Below, one piece after another: positions 39,825-53,403 of a DNA stretch of 64,000 nt; position 1 is the first letter of the stretch; every line of letters begins with the position of its first letter. Location of the stretch: contig NC_054084.1 of the NCBI RefSeq assembly GCF_017562075.2, positions 47,338,697 through 47,402,696 on the forward strand. Reading direction: 5' to 3'. The notes below the pieces were generated by a model. That model saw nothing but the letters and a program-made list of their open reading frames with translations. It was not told the origin of the DNA and searched no databases. The DNA is from Anopheles merus (lineage: Eukaryota; Arthropoda; Insecta; Diptera; Culicidae). A program made the position numbers and the translations under genes.

Positions 39825-40710
39825 GTCCAAAACTCTAGGCTAGAATCGAGATAAAAACAATATTCGTGGTACATAATTTTACTTAGGAAATATAGCTTTT
39901 TGTTGTTTTTTTTAACAATCTTTAATATAGATAAAATAAACATGAAAACATTTTATGATATACCTTAAGGTGTTCAGCAAGGCACTTGTGTTGTTACACG
40001 GCTAGCTTTATCGAAATATGTTGAAATAGTCTTTTATTCGTTTGAAAATATTTCACAGAACTAAAGCTTTTTTGTTTCTAACATAACACTTTCCCATCAT
40101 CCCTGGACGGAGGATCGATGGTAGAAAAAGACACGAACAAACTTTGAACGGTGTATAAATGTGTAAAGCATAGTATCGTGCTTTGATGTTATTTCGAAAC
40201 CACAAACCATCGCCAACCCTAGTGCGGTTGCAGGGACAAATTTCCCGTTCCTTCCCAACATGAAGGCGGCGAGATGTCAACGAACCGGATAGCGAGGTTC
40301 TGCTTGGGCTCGAAACTAAAAATAAAGTTCTACTCATTCTGTGCCATCGATTATGACATACATATTCCGAGGCCGGCACAGAACAATCGGTGTTATTTTA
40401 AATGAACATAATCGTTTGCACCGCATCAGAGAAGGGACGAAGATACTCCTACTAGGGCAGAGGCGAACGCCCGAGATGCTTGATGTATTATGATCGGAAG
40501 TGCTGTTGAGCACGTTGGACGGCCGTCTTCGCAAACGGTCCCAAGTGCACCCTGACTAAACCTTCTATTTTGCGCAACCTTTTGTCCAGCCAGAGAAACT
40601 TTCTGCGTTAGATTGTGCTGTTTTATTTGTCTCTTTTTCACCCGATGATAACGGAAGAACGCCGCAACAGTACAAATTTGTTTCCGGCTGACGGGCTTAC
40701 CACATGAAAA

Positions 40711-43643
<2,933 letters not shown>

Positions 43644-43729
43644 CCTGACAGCTAAAATATTTTTTTAAAAACTTCATTCAGAAGCAGAAGCGAAAAAAAT
43701 CAGCTTTCTCAATACATACAACTACTATG

Positions 43730-44617
43730 GTGATATTTGCTCGAAATTGTTTTTCCATATCTGCTCGATTAGTACTCGATACACCTGAAATTATTGATTT
43801 ATGTGTGATCAAGTGTGTTGAAAACGCCAAGATTTGATGGGTTCGTAAATTAGACTTTCTTTTATCGATGGACGATGCGGTCTATCTCATTTTTAATTCA
43901 TAGCTATGGTTTTTTTTATGAAAAATAAAAGCTAATTTTGTGTGACGTTATTCTATAAAAAATGGTATTATTTAAGTATAAAATGGGTATGTGACTAACT
44001 ATAACGATAGGAAATATCATTTCCGAGCAAATCTAGAAGAAAGCAACGAAAAAGCCGCATCACTGTTGATTTTAAATGATTTTTTTAATTCCCTTAAACT
44101 GGTGCAGACAATTAGTGCTCGAAAATGTCAATTGGGTAGTATACAGGTGGGGTTATACCCAATTGACATTTCGGGAATACCCCCAGCACGAATAATCGGG
44201 AATTAGAACAAATTCCTTTAAACTGGAGCCTTAAACTTCCCTTAAACTGCACCAGTTTAAGGGAATTTAGAAAAAGGCCTGTAAAATCAACTGTGGTGCG
44301 ACTTTTTCGTCAATTTCTTGGAGATTCACCTGCAAATGGCGTTTCTTTTCGTTATAAATGTTCATGTAGCCATTTTATACTTTGTAAACACCTAAATTTT
44401 TCAAAATAATGCTATAAAAATTGGCGTTCAATTTTCAACAAAACCCAAAGTATTGAATGTAAAATGGGTTCGGCACCATCGTCCGTCGATAGAAGAACGT
44501 CTAATTTACGAACACACATAATCTTGGCGCATTCAACACATTTGATCATACAGAAATTCACAATTTAAGGCGTATCGAGTACTAGTCGAGCGGAAAATAA
44601 TTTCGAGCAAATGTCAC
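43730..44617. repeat. Nested long inverted repeat, arms about 375 bp
   Basis: The left arm (about 43730-44107) and right arm (about 44247-44617) are diverged reverse complements. Matched words include GTGATATTTGCTCGAAATT / GTGACATTTGCTCGAAATT, TAGTACTCGATAC, TTCGTAAATTAGAC and CCCTTAAACTGGTGCAG. Weaker similarity (CCTGACAGC / CCTGTCAGC) suggests an element of about 43644-44672. The 139-bp loop holds a second inverted repeat, AAATGTCAATTGGGTA at 44123-44138 paired with 44156-44171. The inner edge of the right arm forms a perfect 11-bp-stem hairpin at 44239-44263. No ORF in it resembles a transposase. Confidence 0.88.
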
Positions 44618-44672
44618 TTGGGTATACCCACTTTGATAGCTGCCCGAAAACTGCTATACAATGCTGACAGGC

Positions 44673-45470
44673 TGAAAATTTCAGTTTACGATATAAAAAA
44701 GGAAAGGGGTCCTTTGACGGAAATAGCGCATATTCCCTGTACATTTTAAATATTTTTCACGAACTATAACAATATTAACAACTTTGTTCACTTTCCTTCT
44801 CTGTGATTAGTCTCTCAGCAACTCTCAGCAGAGCGTATTGCAGCGGGAAGAAAGAAAGATCGCATATTGCAGAAGCGACATCCTATGTGAAGATCGGAAA
44901 GAGAGTGAACGATCATGAGCCAATGAAACGCTGTCATCGCTCTCTTATATTGTACTGTGTTCTCCGCATAAAGCTAATGCAAAATACCAGCGCCCAGAGT
45001 GTGACACGAATGGAAGTCTATGTCTTATCTAAATAAGTCATGTTCTCACTAATAAGAGTTTTCCTGCTGGTGAGTTGTTGCATACTTCGCAAGCTCTGTT
45101 GACATACTGTTAAATTACAGAAGTGTAATATGCTATAGTTATTGGTCCTGTACGTGCTGTTTAGACATATTATTTTAAGTTTGTAGACTTTAGTCGTTAA
45201 TTCTACTGAAAAATACTATGAACACATCCTACAATTTATAGTTTTTAATTTAAATTTCTATTAACAAATATACCATAAATATGTGCCTTAGATCTACTGA
45301 AAAGAGTATTAATTAGATTATATTAGATATAATACATTACAAAATATTAAACATAACATCTGACCTAATGTACTGGATGGAAACTTCCATAGTAAGACTT
45401 TCCTTACTTTGTACATTGTTTTAAAATTATTAATAAATTTCTACCATACGATGTTTACTAAATTAGTTAT
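44673..45470. other. 0.8 kb without a recognisable gene
   Basis: A 77-codon ORF at 44803-45036 is unrecognised. It is followed by very AT-rich DNA leading to the LINE fragment. Confidence 0.5.
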
Positions 45471-46216
45471 ATGGGTACATCGCTCATTCAGCTTAAGTGT
45501 TCATTTGGATATATTCGATCATTTTACAAGATTTACAGTTATAAGTTGTCTCGCGCGTCGTCAGTCAGGGATCTTGTTGTGATACTTGATTCATCACTAA
45601 CCTTTCGCGAGCATTACCACTATATAATTACTAAGGCCAATATTATGTTAGGATCTGCAATCCGGCAAACTCTTGAGATTAAAGATCCAATATGTCTGAA
45701 AGCATTATATTCCGCATTAGTACGATCCATCCTAGAGTCTAACTCATTCTTTTTCTCCCCATACTGTCACGTGTGGACGGCTAGGATAGAAAGCATACAC
45801 AAAATATTCTGCAGAATAGCAACATACCGATTACAATGGGCTCTATCACAACAATTAGATTGCCTATCACGGTGCATGCTTCTTGGTCTGCAAACCTTAG
45901 AACATAGACGTCAGGCATTACAGGCTACTTTTGTCGCGAAGTTAATCAGCGGTGACATAGACTCTCCCTACCTGCTAGAAAAGCTAAATCTTTATGCTCC
46001 GGAACGACCTCTCAGGACACGTGAGCTGAAAAGACCTACGTTCTCAAGATCTGCACATTCCTACAATGCGCCAATAAACCAAATGATACAAAGCTTTAAC
46101 AAATACCAAAGATTCTTTGATTTCAATATTAGTATAAATAAAGGATTTATTGTATAGGTAAGTGTTCCAGCAAGTCTATGCAAGATACTAAATGACAAAT
46201 AAACAAATAAACAAAT
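45471..46216 (+). mobile_element. 5'-truncated LINE: C-terminal end of the pol ORF plus (AAATAAAC)n tail
   Basis: The 228-codon reading frame 45471-46157 contains SSVRDLVVILDSSLTF, CLKALYSALVRSILES, SPYCHVWTARIESI, LLGLQTLEHRRQALQATFVA and IDSPYLLEKLNLYAPERPLR. This order is typical of the region downstream of the reverse-transcriptase catalytic core in non-LTR retrotransposons. The catalytic FADD-type motif and the endonuclease are missing, so this is a dead 5'-truncated copy. The usual VRDLGVILDS reads VRDLVVILDS here, and SNSFFFSPY replaces the usual VVWSPY, both signs of decay. After the stop there are about 40 bp, then AAATAAACAAATAAAC at 46197-46216. The clade (Jockey-like or CR1-like) is not decided. 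Confidence 0.85.
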
Positions 46217-46430
46217 GTTTCACCTTTATTAATTTTCATTCATTTGCATTCTTGTAAAGATCATGCTAAGTTCATTCAACAGTGCGCAAGGGTGGGAACA
46301 GCACAGTAGTACAAGTGAAATTTCAAATTCGAAAATTTGAAGGATTTTAACTTTTATATCATTCAGTTTCAGTATTCTGTAAGTTAATAATAACAATAAT
46401 AATAAGACCACACCTATAAATAATAATAAT

Positions 46431-46560
46431 TCCCATACGTAGGACTGACTATCCTGCTATGGTAGAAAATAAGTCACTGGAAGCCATGCTCACTTCACTA
46501 GTGGGTACTGGCAGGCCTTGACCGACAGCGGCTATTGTGCCAAAGAAGAAGAAGAAGAAG
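46431..46560 (+). mobile_element. 5'-truncated SINE of the first family (copy A4)
   Basis: It begins inside the element at CCCATACGTAGGACTGACT and runs to CCAAAGAAGAAGAAG. The tRNA-like head with both pol III boxes is missing. Its AGCCATGCTCACTTCACTAG stretch places it with the copies at 783 and 48825. Confidence 0.85.
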
Positions 46561-48822
46561 TCCTATGAATTATACCATATGGCGTTCAGAGCCTGGTTGA
46601 TTCTACACTATATTTCACCATCTTAGTAAATGAAGGCCATATTCCTAATCAAGGCTTCGCTAGCACTATAACAACTATGGTAATTGCATATTTTCAACGA
46701 TCAAGCTATCTGCCAAGTTTGTCCATGATCTCTTGTAATGATCATTATCTGTATCCATTGTTACGTTAAGCAAAAAACATGTAAAAGAAACTATCCGTCT
46801 TCAATAGTTTCAAGTACCAGCTTTCGTTTCATCCCCAACGGCAGTAGAGAACGAGCGCCCGGAATTAATTTCCATTGACTAACTTTCGTTTATCTACCCG
46901 GCCAACAACAAAAAATTGAAGCCTATGAATAATTCCTACCAAAAATCACCGCAACAAACAAGCGCCCCGAGGATATCCGGTAGCCGAAACGAACATCCTT
47001 TAACCAAAATAGACAGCATAAAAAAAGAAAGAAAGAGATAGTGTGTGCGTATAAGAGAGAGACAGGCGCTTCGAAAAAACAACGTGGCGTGCAAATGGAT
47101 GAATGCTGCTTTTTGTGTCCATTTTTCATCCGGTCAAGCGTGCCACCGGTGCCAATGAAAGTGTAGCGAAATGCAGAGGGATAAACGAGAGAAAAGTCAA
47201 CATTTTTCACATAATTAACTCCATCGTTATGGGAACCGGAGATCCAGCCTCCATTCAGCACGGATATGCATGGCGTATACGGAACCCAACGGAGCCCCGA
47301 ATAAAACCAAAGATAAAACGCTCCGGCATTTTCGTACAGGCTATTTGGGTGGTTTTGCAGGCTTCGCGCAATGGAGTACGAGAGCAGCAAAAAAAAAACA
47401 CCCGTGAAACTCGATTACTGGTGAAACATGCAACAAAAAAGCACCCAAGTGAGTATTTCGAAAGTAGTAGAAGTATCCTCAAAACAGTTGAAGCCTCATT
47501 ACTGTACATTTATCATTGCAACCCGGCCGGCCTCGTAGGCGCAGGGGTACGCTGCTTCCTTTACCCCATTGCCCCCCTTCCATCTTCAGCTTCACCACAA
47601 CACCGAATGGTTCAAACCATAATATGGGTGTACAACATTTAAGAAATAATCAGCTTAAAGAGGAATCCTCTTGAATCTTTCTCCTCGCCTGGACACGCCA
47701 AAGGACGAAACATCGGTAAGCAGAGTGGGCTGAATGTGTTCGCAAGTGGATAGCACATGCGAGAAAGACCGCTCAAGAGGTAAAAACGCCAGGAAATAAA
47801 GCAGCCAACGAGTTGCCGGCAGACCCATTAAGATAAATCTGTGAGTACCTAAGCCATAAAAACAAACGCTGGACGAATAGTGACAGCGCTTGCTTGGCCA
47901 GCGTTTCGTTGCGTTTCATTTTGGATCCTCAATTCTTCCTTACAGATTGTGTTTGTGTGTGTTTGGGTGTTTTTTTAGGAAAAAGGAAAAAGTACATCCC
48001 TACCTTGTCAGCATTTTCATCTGTGGCCAAGAGCGCTGCTTTGTAACTGTCGTTTCATGGAATCACCGTTCACCCAGTAATGAAGTATAAAAGTCGGACA
48101 CAAAAATGGGACAATCGACTGTGCGGTGTGGAAAGGCAGGCATTATCAAGCACCCAAAACTCATCAAACGGCAGAAGTAAAGTGAAAGAAATTTTCTATT
48201 ACATCCTAAAGGCATCAGACTTCAGGATCGTGCCTCTTGTTTTACATTTTTGCTTTCTATCACCAACATATAGAATGTTACACGCAGTTTGGGATTTATG
48301 TAAAGTTTTGAAAATTGATACACTCAGCACACATCACCCAAACGGGAAATGGTTTCTACGGAAGATAGCAAGAATGTTAAGGCGATATTATGCTTTTGAA
48401 TAACAAAATATGTAACACAACCACAGGTAATGCTTACGCCCTGAGAAAAGCTCAAATTTCCAACTACACAGCTCGAATTATCAAACATTTCTTAATAATA
48501 ATCCCTGTAAATAATTAAAAACTAGAAGGTTTTTATAAGAACTATAATGCAAAGAGGCCGTAAAAGGCAAATTGACATACCATAAAGCAATGTCAATACA
48601 AATGTTAATGATAACAAGAAAAACATTTGAAGAATATTCATAATTTAGTATGTTTAAGATGTTTTGGATGAGAAACCGCTTATTCAACTAAAAATATATA
48701 GCAAGAACACTATGAATATGTAGCAAACACTAACTGTACTAAATAAGTAGGTAAGACCGGCATAAACACGTAATTCGTTACACCAAATAAAAGAAGTGGA
48801 AGAAGAGTGTCTAAGTTTACAA
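46561..48822. other. 2.3 kb without a recognisable gene
   Basis: ORFs of 179 codons (47103-47642 plus) and 155 codons (46923-47390 minus) overlap on opposite strands and neither resembles a known protein. Confidence 0.5.
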
Positions 48823-48824
48823 CT

Positions 48825-48940
48825 TTCTTCTTCTTCTTTGGCACTACAACCGCTGTCGGTCAAGGCCTGCCTGTACCCACTAGTGAAGTGAGCTTGGCTT
48901 TCAGTAACTTATTGTTACCATAGTGACTGTACCACCAGAC
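48825..48940 (-). mobile_element. SINE of the first family with an internal deletion (copy A5)
   Basis: The 3' tail and body are present on the minus strand (CTTCTTCTTCTTTGGCAC ... TTGTTACCATAG), followed directly by TGACTGTACCACCAGACC from the 5' head. About 70 bp that include the B box are deleted, so it cannot be transcribed from its own promoter. Confidence 0.85.
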
Positions 48941-48941
48941 C

Positions 48942-51900
48942 GACAAAGTTTGGAACACTAGTTCCAAAATTGAACGAAATAAATATACAAATTTGAATAG
49001 TGAATAGTGATATTTATGTAATACTCATACCTTTAAGAATACTTCGTAGTAAATCGAATCGTATTATGATAAGCAATACTTAGCATGAATAATATTTGTC
49101 TTATGAAAGGAAAGAAAAGAAACATACTTTCATATTACAAAAACAAGCCTCTGTAATTGATTTCCAAGCAAAGATGATTCTGCCGATGGGCGGAGTGGGA
49201 TTCCGCCGAGAACTCCGTCGGCAAGGGACCTCACGAACGGCAAGTGGGACATGAATATTGGTATAAGTGACTAGGAAAATTGCAAAGGAAGTACGTAGGG
49301 TTGATTGAAACATCCATTTCAATCCAGGACCTACCTTTCACTTGACTCTTTGTCGTGGAAAACTCTCACCGTCTATAGGGGCTCCGTGTTATTTATGGGT
49401 TGTTGTACATATATGTGTCTCGCACCTCTTAGTTTTACATTTTGCATATGTACATTTGAGGACATATTCATAGATATCTTCTTTGTTGGAGTAACAACCT
49501 ATGCGGACATGTAGACTGGTACAGGCTTTCCTAGACGTATTAGCACCACGCAATCGAATAGTCAGCTCTTGGTAGGAAGTGCCAGATGAGAATCGATACC
49601 GTCCATTACTGAAGCAGATGTGTCTATCGATTAGACTACTTGATTGTACCGTTCTATATAAATATAATATATTTATTATTATGTGTAATATATAAATATA
49701 TGTCTACATATATTTATCACATATATCAAGTGATTAATGAATGAATTGTTTGTTCTATCTTTTCATTTTAAATATTATCTTGATAATAATCGTGACTTAT
49801 TCCCTCTTAATTGGCAAATTGAATTTATTAATTAAATAATAAATTTAAAAATCCTTATTTTCATTTTAATTGTCTCAACGTCTCAAGGTACGTTAGCGTT
49901 TGATTATGTTATAATGCTGAGCTATATTTTTCATTGCACTTTTCGTACAAGTTATTTAACATATTCACATAACAGTATTAATTATCACAGTGAAATTAAA
50001 ACAATGACCCATTGTTTACAAAATAAATTCCATTTTTATTATAACATCCCGTGAGCAATGTTTCATACAATGTAAAACAAACAGTTTTATAAAGTCCCTC
50101 GTAACGTACGCTTACAGCATCCCTTCATCTGTTTGGTACTTCATTGCCTAGATCACTCGCATCACATCTGTCTATCTTTAACGAATCGATTAAATCGAGC
50201 AATAATGGCATTGCCTACAATGCCATATTCCTCATAGTACCTTGAGAGCCCTTCATTTATCCTAGTGACATTTCAGCACATATTGACCTGGCGACACGGA
50301 AGATAGAAGATAGTGTTGAATTGAGTTGACTAAGCTTTTGATGGATGTTTCAACTAAAAAGGAGTGTTGAAACTGGAAGAATTGATTATCAATAAACTGA
50401 TGCTTCTACATACGATGTGCGCTCCAAGCGCAACAAACTTGATACACAAGTCCTGTACCTTTGTAAGCATAGAATCCACGCTCACTTCCGGCACCGAAAG
50501 CCGATAACGTGCTGGAGCACGTCGAAAATTCGTCCGATGGTCAAGCTGATTGCACTCGCAATGGACCATCATGCCTCTAACCTAGCACACAACCATTTGG
50601 ATGGCAAAATAGATATCGCAGTAGTTTACAGTATGTGCACCATACGGAAGCCAGCTGCACCGAGGTGTTCTATCTGCTCTGCGAGTTAGTCGAGTCTGTT
50701 GGCATTCGTTCAATTTTACTGAATCATACATGGACATTAGTTATCGGGAAATGGCAATAAATTTCCCAAAAATTCAATCTATTATCCGAACCCAACAGTA
50801 CAGACTGGCGATTATACTTCTCCCTCACTCTATTTCTTACTGTCTATCTCTATCTCTCCTAGTCTCACTCTCTTTTTCCGTCTTTCGGTTTTCAATCATA
50901 CCTCTTGCTTCGATTCATATCATACCAACCCACAACATGGAGAATGAAGCGTCAGAAAGGATCAACCGATGACCAACTATTGCCCTAGTAGTCTCACAGG
51001 ATGTTGGATGCTTGAACAGCGAAACAAATAACCAGTCGCACACTCTCATACTCCTTTATTGCTTTTCAACACAAAATTGGACGAGTGCATTGCATTGCCA
51101 TCGCACACAGGCCCAGGTGAATGGTTCCGTGCAGTATTGAAGTGGCGCTGCAAACAGGACCATGGCCAAAGACTAAACCCGCTCTAAATGGTTCTCCACA
51201 AATGATGGTAGAACAAACGGTCAGCATATTGCCGCGGTACAGAATGGACACAAATTTTCTACATTCACACCTTTGCAAAAGGCAGCATAATGTCCCGAAT
51301 CGACAAGATAAAAGCTATCATCAGAAATCACTAGTTAGGGTGAATGCAAGTAAATTTAAGTAAATTCAATTAAATGTGCTACGCGGAATAATATATATTA
51401 CTATAATAGTATTCGATAAACAAATACTATTACTACTACTACTACTATTACTACTACTAAAGTACACTGATGGATACATCTTAGACAACTTTTTGCTTGT
51501 TTTTTGTTAAAAAATATATTTTAAAACTCAAGTTTAATTCATACCATAACTGTACTGTATCTTATTAAACTACAACATATATTCCAATTTAGCATTTTTT
51601 TATTTGAGACTTAAACAACATTTACCAAAAATAAATATAAATTTTGGCCAGCCTTGCATGGGAAGTCTCTGAGTGTATTCCCCAAAGTCCATGCGTTTTC
51701 TGGCTCACAAACGTTTGATTTGAAAGTAACGGGGTATTCAACGCGGCTTCCGTTCCAGCAACATCGAACGATTGCAATACAATTCGAAAGGTTGAATGGT
51801 TATTCTTTTTTCTTTTGCACTCTCTTTACTTTTACTTCAGCAAACTGTGCCGAAAGGACGAACAAGCACGAATAACCAAATGGTGAAGATTACTCCAACA

Positions 51901-52740
51901 ATTCTGACCAAACTCAAAGGTGCAGGCTGTGACTATATAGCTACGAGGAATAGACAAGCTCTAGTAAGCTGTGCAGCACTAGTCCCAAATGTGTTGCATC
52001 CGTGCCTGTTGGATGCTTTTATTAATGCAGAGTTTTATCGAACGGGTTTTCTGGAATTGCATGTTTTACTACCAATTTTGTGAAACAATCTTCAACGCAT
52101 CGTGCTTTAACGTTTTTGGTACAACACGAGCTTACATCGTTATTATGCAAAGTAGGGATTATTTACATTAAGTAATACTCTTTTAATCCAGCCCATTCAG
52201 CAACAGAAGGATGTTTATAGATTACTGAAAGTAAAGCATTCCTAGTGATGATGCAGAAAAGTTGATCCCACATTTTCATTCTACTCATCCAGTGATGACG
52301 AAAACCATTATCTCAGAACAAGTAACTCCCGAGGTAGAATTTTACGTACAAAATTTTCATAGTGCGTACTAAAGGGTTTGTGCGCAAGGCGGTTGATGCT
52401 TTTGAACAATTAAAACTATTTATCAAGCACTATTTCCAGCTCTTGCTCGAAAGTATTACTAGCGATCAGGTTTAATGTATTTGAATTAAAAAAAAAAACA
52501 CAATGTGTGGTTAGTTATATATTTTACAATTCCTCTTGAAAATCTATTTAAAGTATTAGCTCACTTTTCGATGCGATGAAATCAAAAAGTAATTTTTAAC
52601 CTATTACCAAAAATACAATGGTTCTCGATCATTTTATTCTCAGCTTCAAAAAAGTGTGCATGTATTTAACGATTTACTTAAGTATCTTTATCAATCTTTC
52701 ATGTATTTGAGCATATTTATCATATTTGTATGTTAGAGTA
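48942..52740. other. 3.8 kb without a recognisable gene
   Basis: Includes an AT-rich palindrome at 49692-49716 (perfect 11-bp stem) and an ACT/TAC tract at 51425-51460. The ORF pairs near 50.4-50.7 and 51.1-51.4 kb are unrecognised. Confidence 0.5.
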
Positions 52741-52840
52741 TACTTACTTACTTACTTACTTATCCGATGTTACAACCGCTTTGCGGTCTGTCTCAGGAGT
52801 GCCCAAAACCGCTCACGGCTACAGTACACAATCAACCGTT
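52741..52840. mobile_element. Interspersed-repeat fragment ending in (CTTA)n
   Basis: Five CTTA units lead into TATCCGATGTTACAACCGC, TTTGCGGTCTGTCTCAGGAG and ACCGCTCACGG. I recall similar GCTACAACCGCTTTGCGGTC sequences as common in Anopheles DNA, but I cannot name the family. Confidence 0.4.
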
Positions 52841-52973
52841 TACAAGTATCATTGTTTAAAAATGGCTGTGCGTACTTAAATGTGTGTACTTGGTATATTG
52901 CACTGAAGCTACTGTAGGATTCGTTTAATAATTAAAATGAAGTTGAGGATTTTTGGAACTCATAGTATCAGAA

Positions 52974-53041
52974 GCTAAGTCTCGAAAGTCTGTATAGGCC
53001 GGCATGTCCGCGTAGGACGTTACGCCAAATAGAAGAAGAAA
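52974..53041 (+). mobile_element. 3' fragment of the second SINE family (copy B3)
   Basis: TAAGTCTCGAAAGTCTGTA and GGCATGTCCGCGTAGGACGT, then TACGCCAAATAGAAGAAG, match the 3' halves of the copies at 21651 and 28036. The tRNA-like head is absent. Confidence 0.75.
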
Positions 53042-53067
53042 CTTCTTCAGAAACTACTCATTATATT

Positions 53068-53403
53068 CAGTGGCGGATATAACGGTAGGCGGACTAGGCG
53101 GATTTAGGGGCCTCGTAGATCGCCATTCTATAGTATGCCGTATGGTCAGAGTACTAGCGACAAGGGCCCCCGGAAGGATGGCCGTTTGAGCCCCGATGCT
53201 GGCGAATCATTTGCGCCCCCCCCCCTCGACAGCAAAAAATTTAGAGCCTGTAACTGATGATCGAAGGGGCCCGACGGCATTTTAAGTTAAATCTACCAAA
53301 AGCAAGTTAAGTGCCGCTTCCCCCCGCCCCAACTACATTTACCATTTACAGGGGGCCTCAACTCGTCTTTCCGCCTAGGGCCCCCGATACTCTTAATCCG
53401 CCA
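53068..53403. mobile_element. hAT-like non-autonomous element with CAGTGGCGGAT end
   Basis: The left end CAGTGGCGGATATAACGG, then TAGGCGG repeats and GGGGCCTC. The right part mirrors it with GGGGGCCT, CCGCCTAGGGCCCCC and TTAATCCGCCA. The right terminus looks mutated (CCGCCAATATATT instead of CCGCCACTG). ATTATATT before the left end only roughly resembles ATATATTG after the right end. It is strikingly GC-rich compared with its surroundings. Confidence 0.55.

Noticed and set aside
39572..39943. 123-codon minus-strand ORF with an LFIY repeat
   Set aside because: The repeat is the (TAAA)n tail of a LINE 3' end read backwards.
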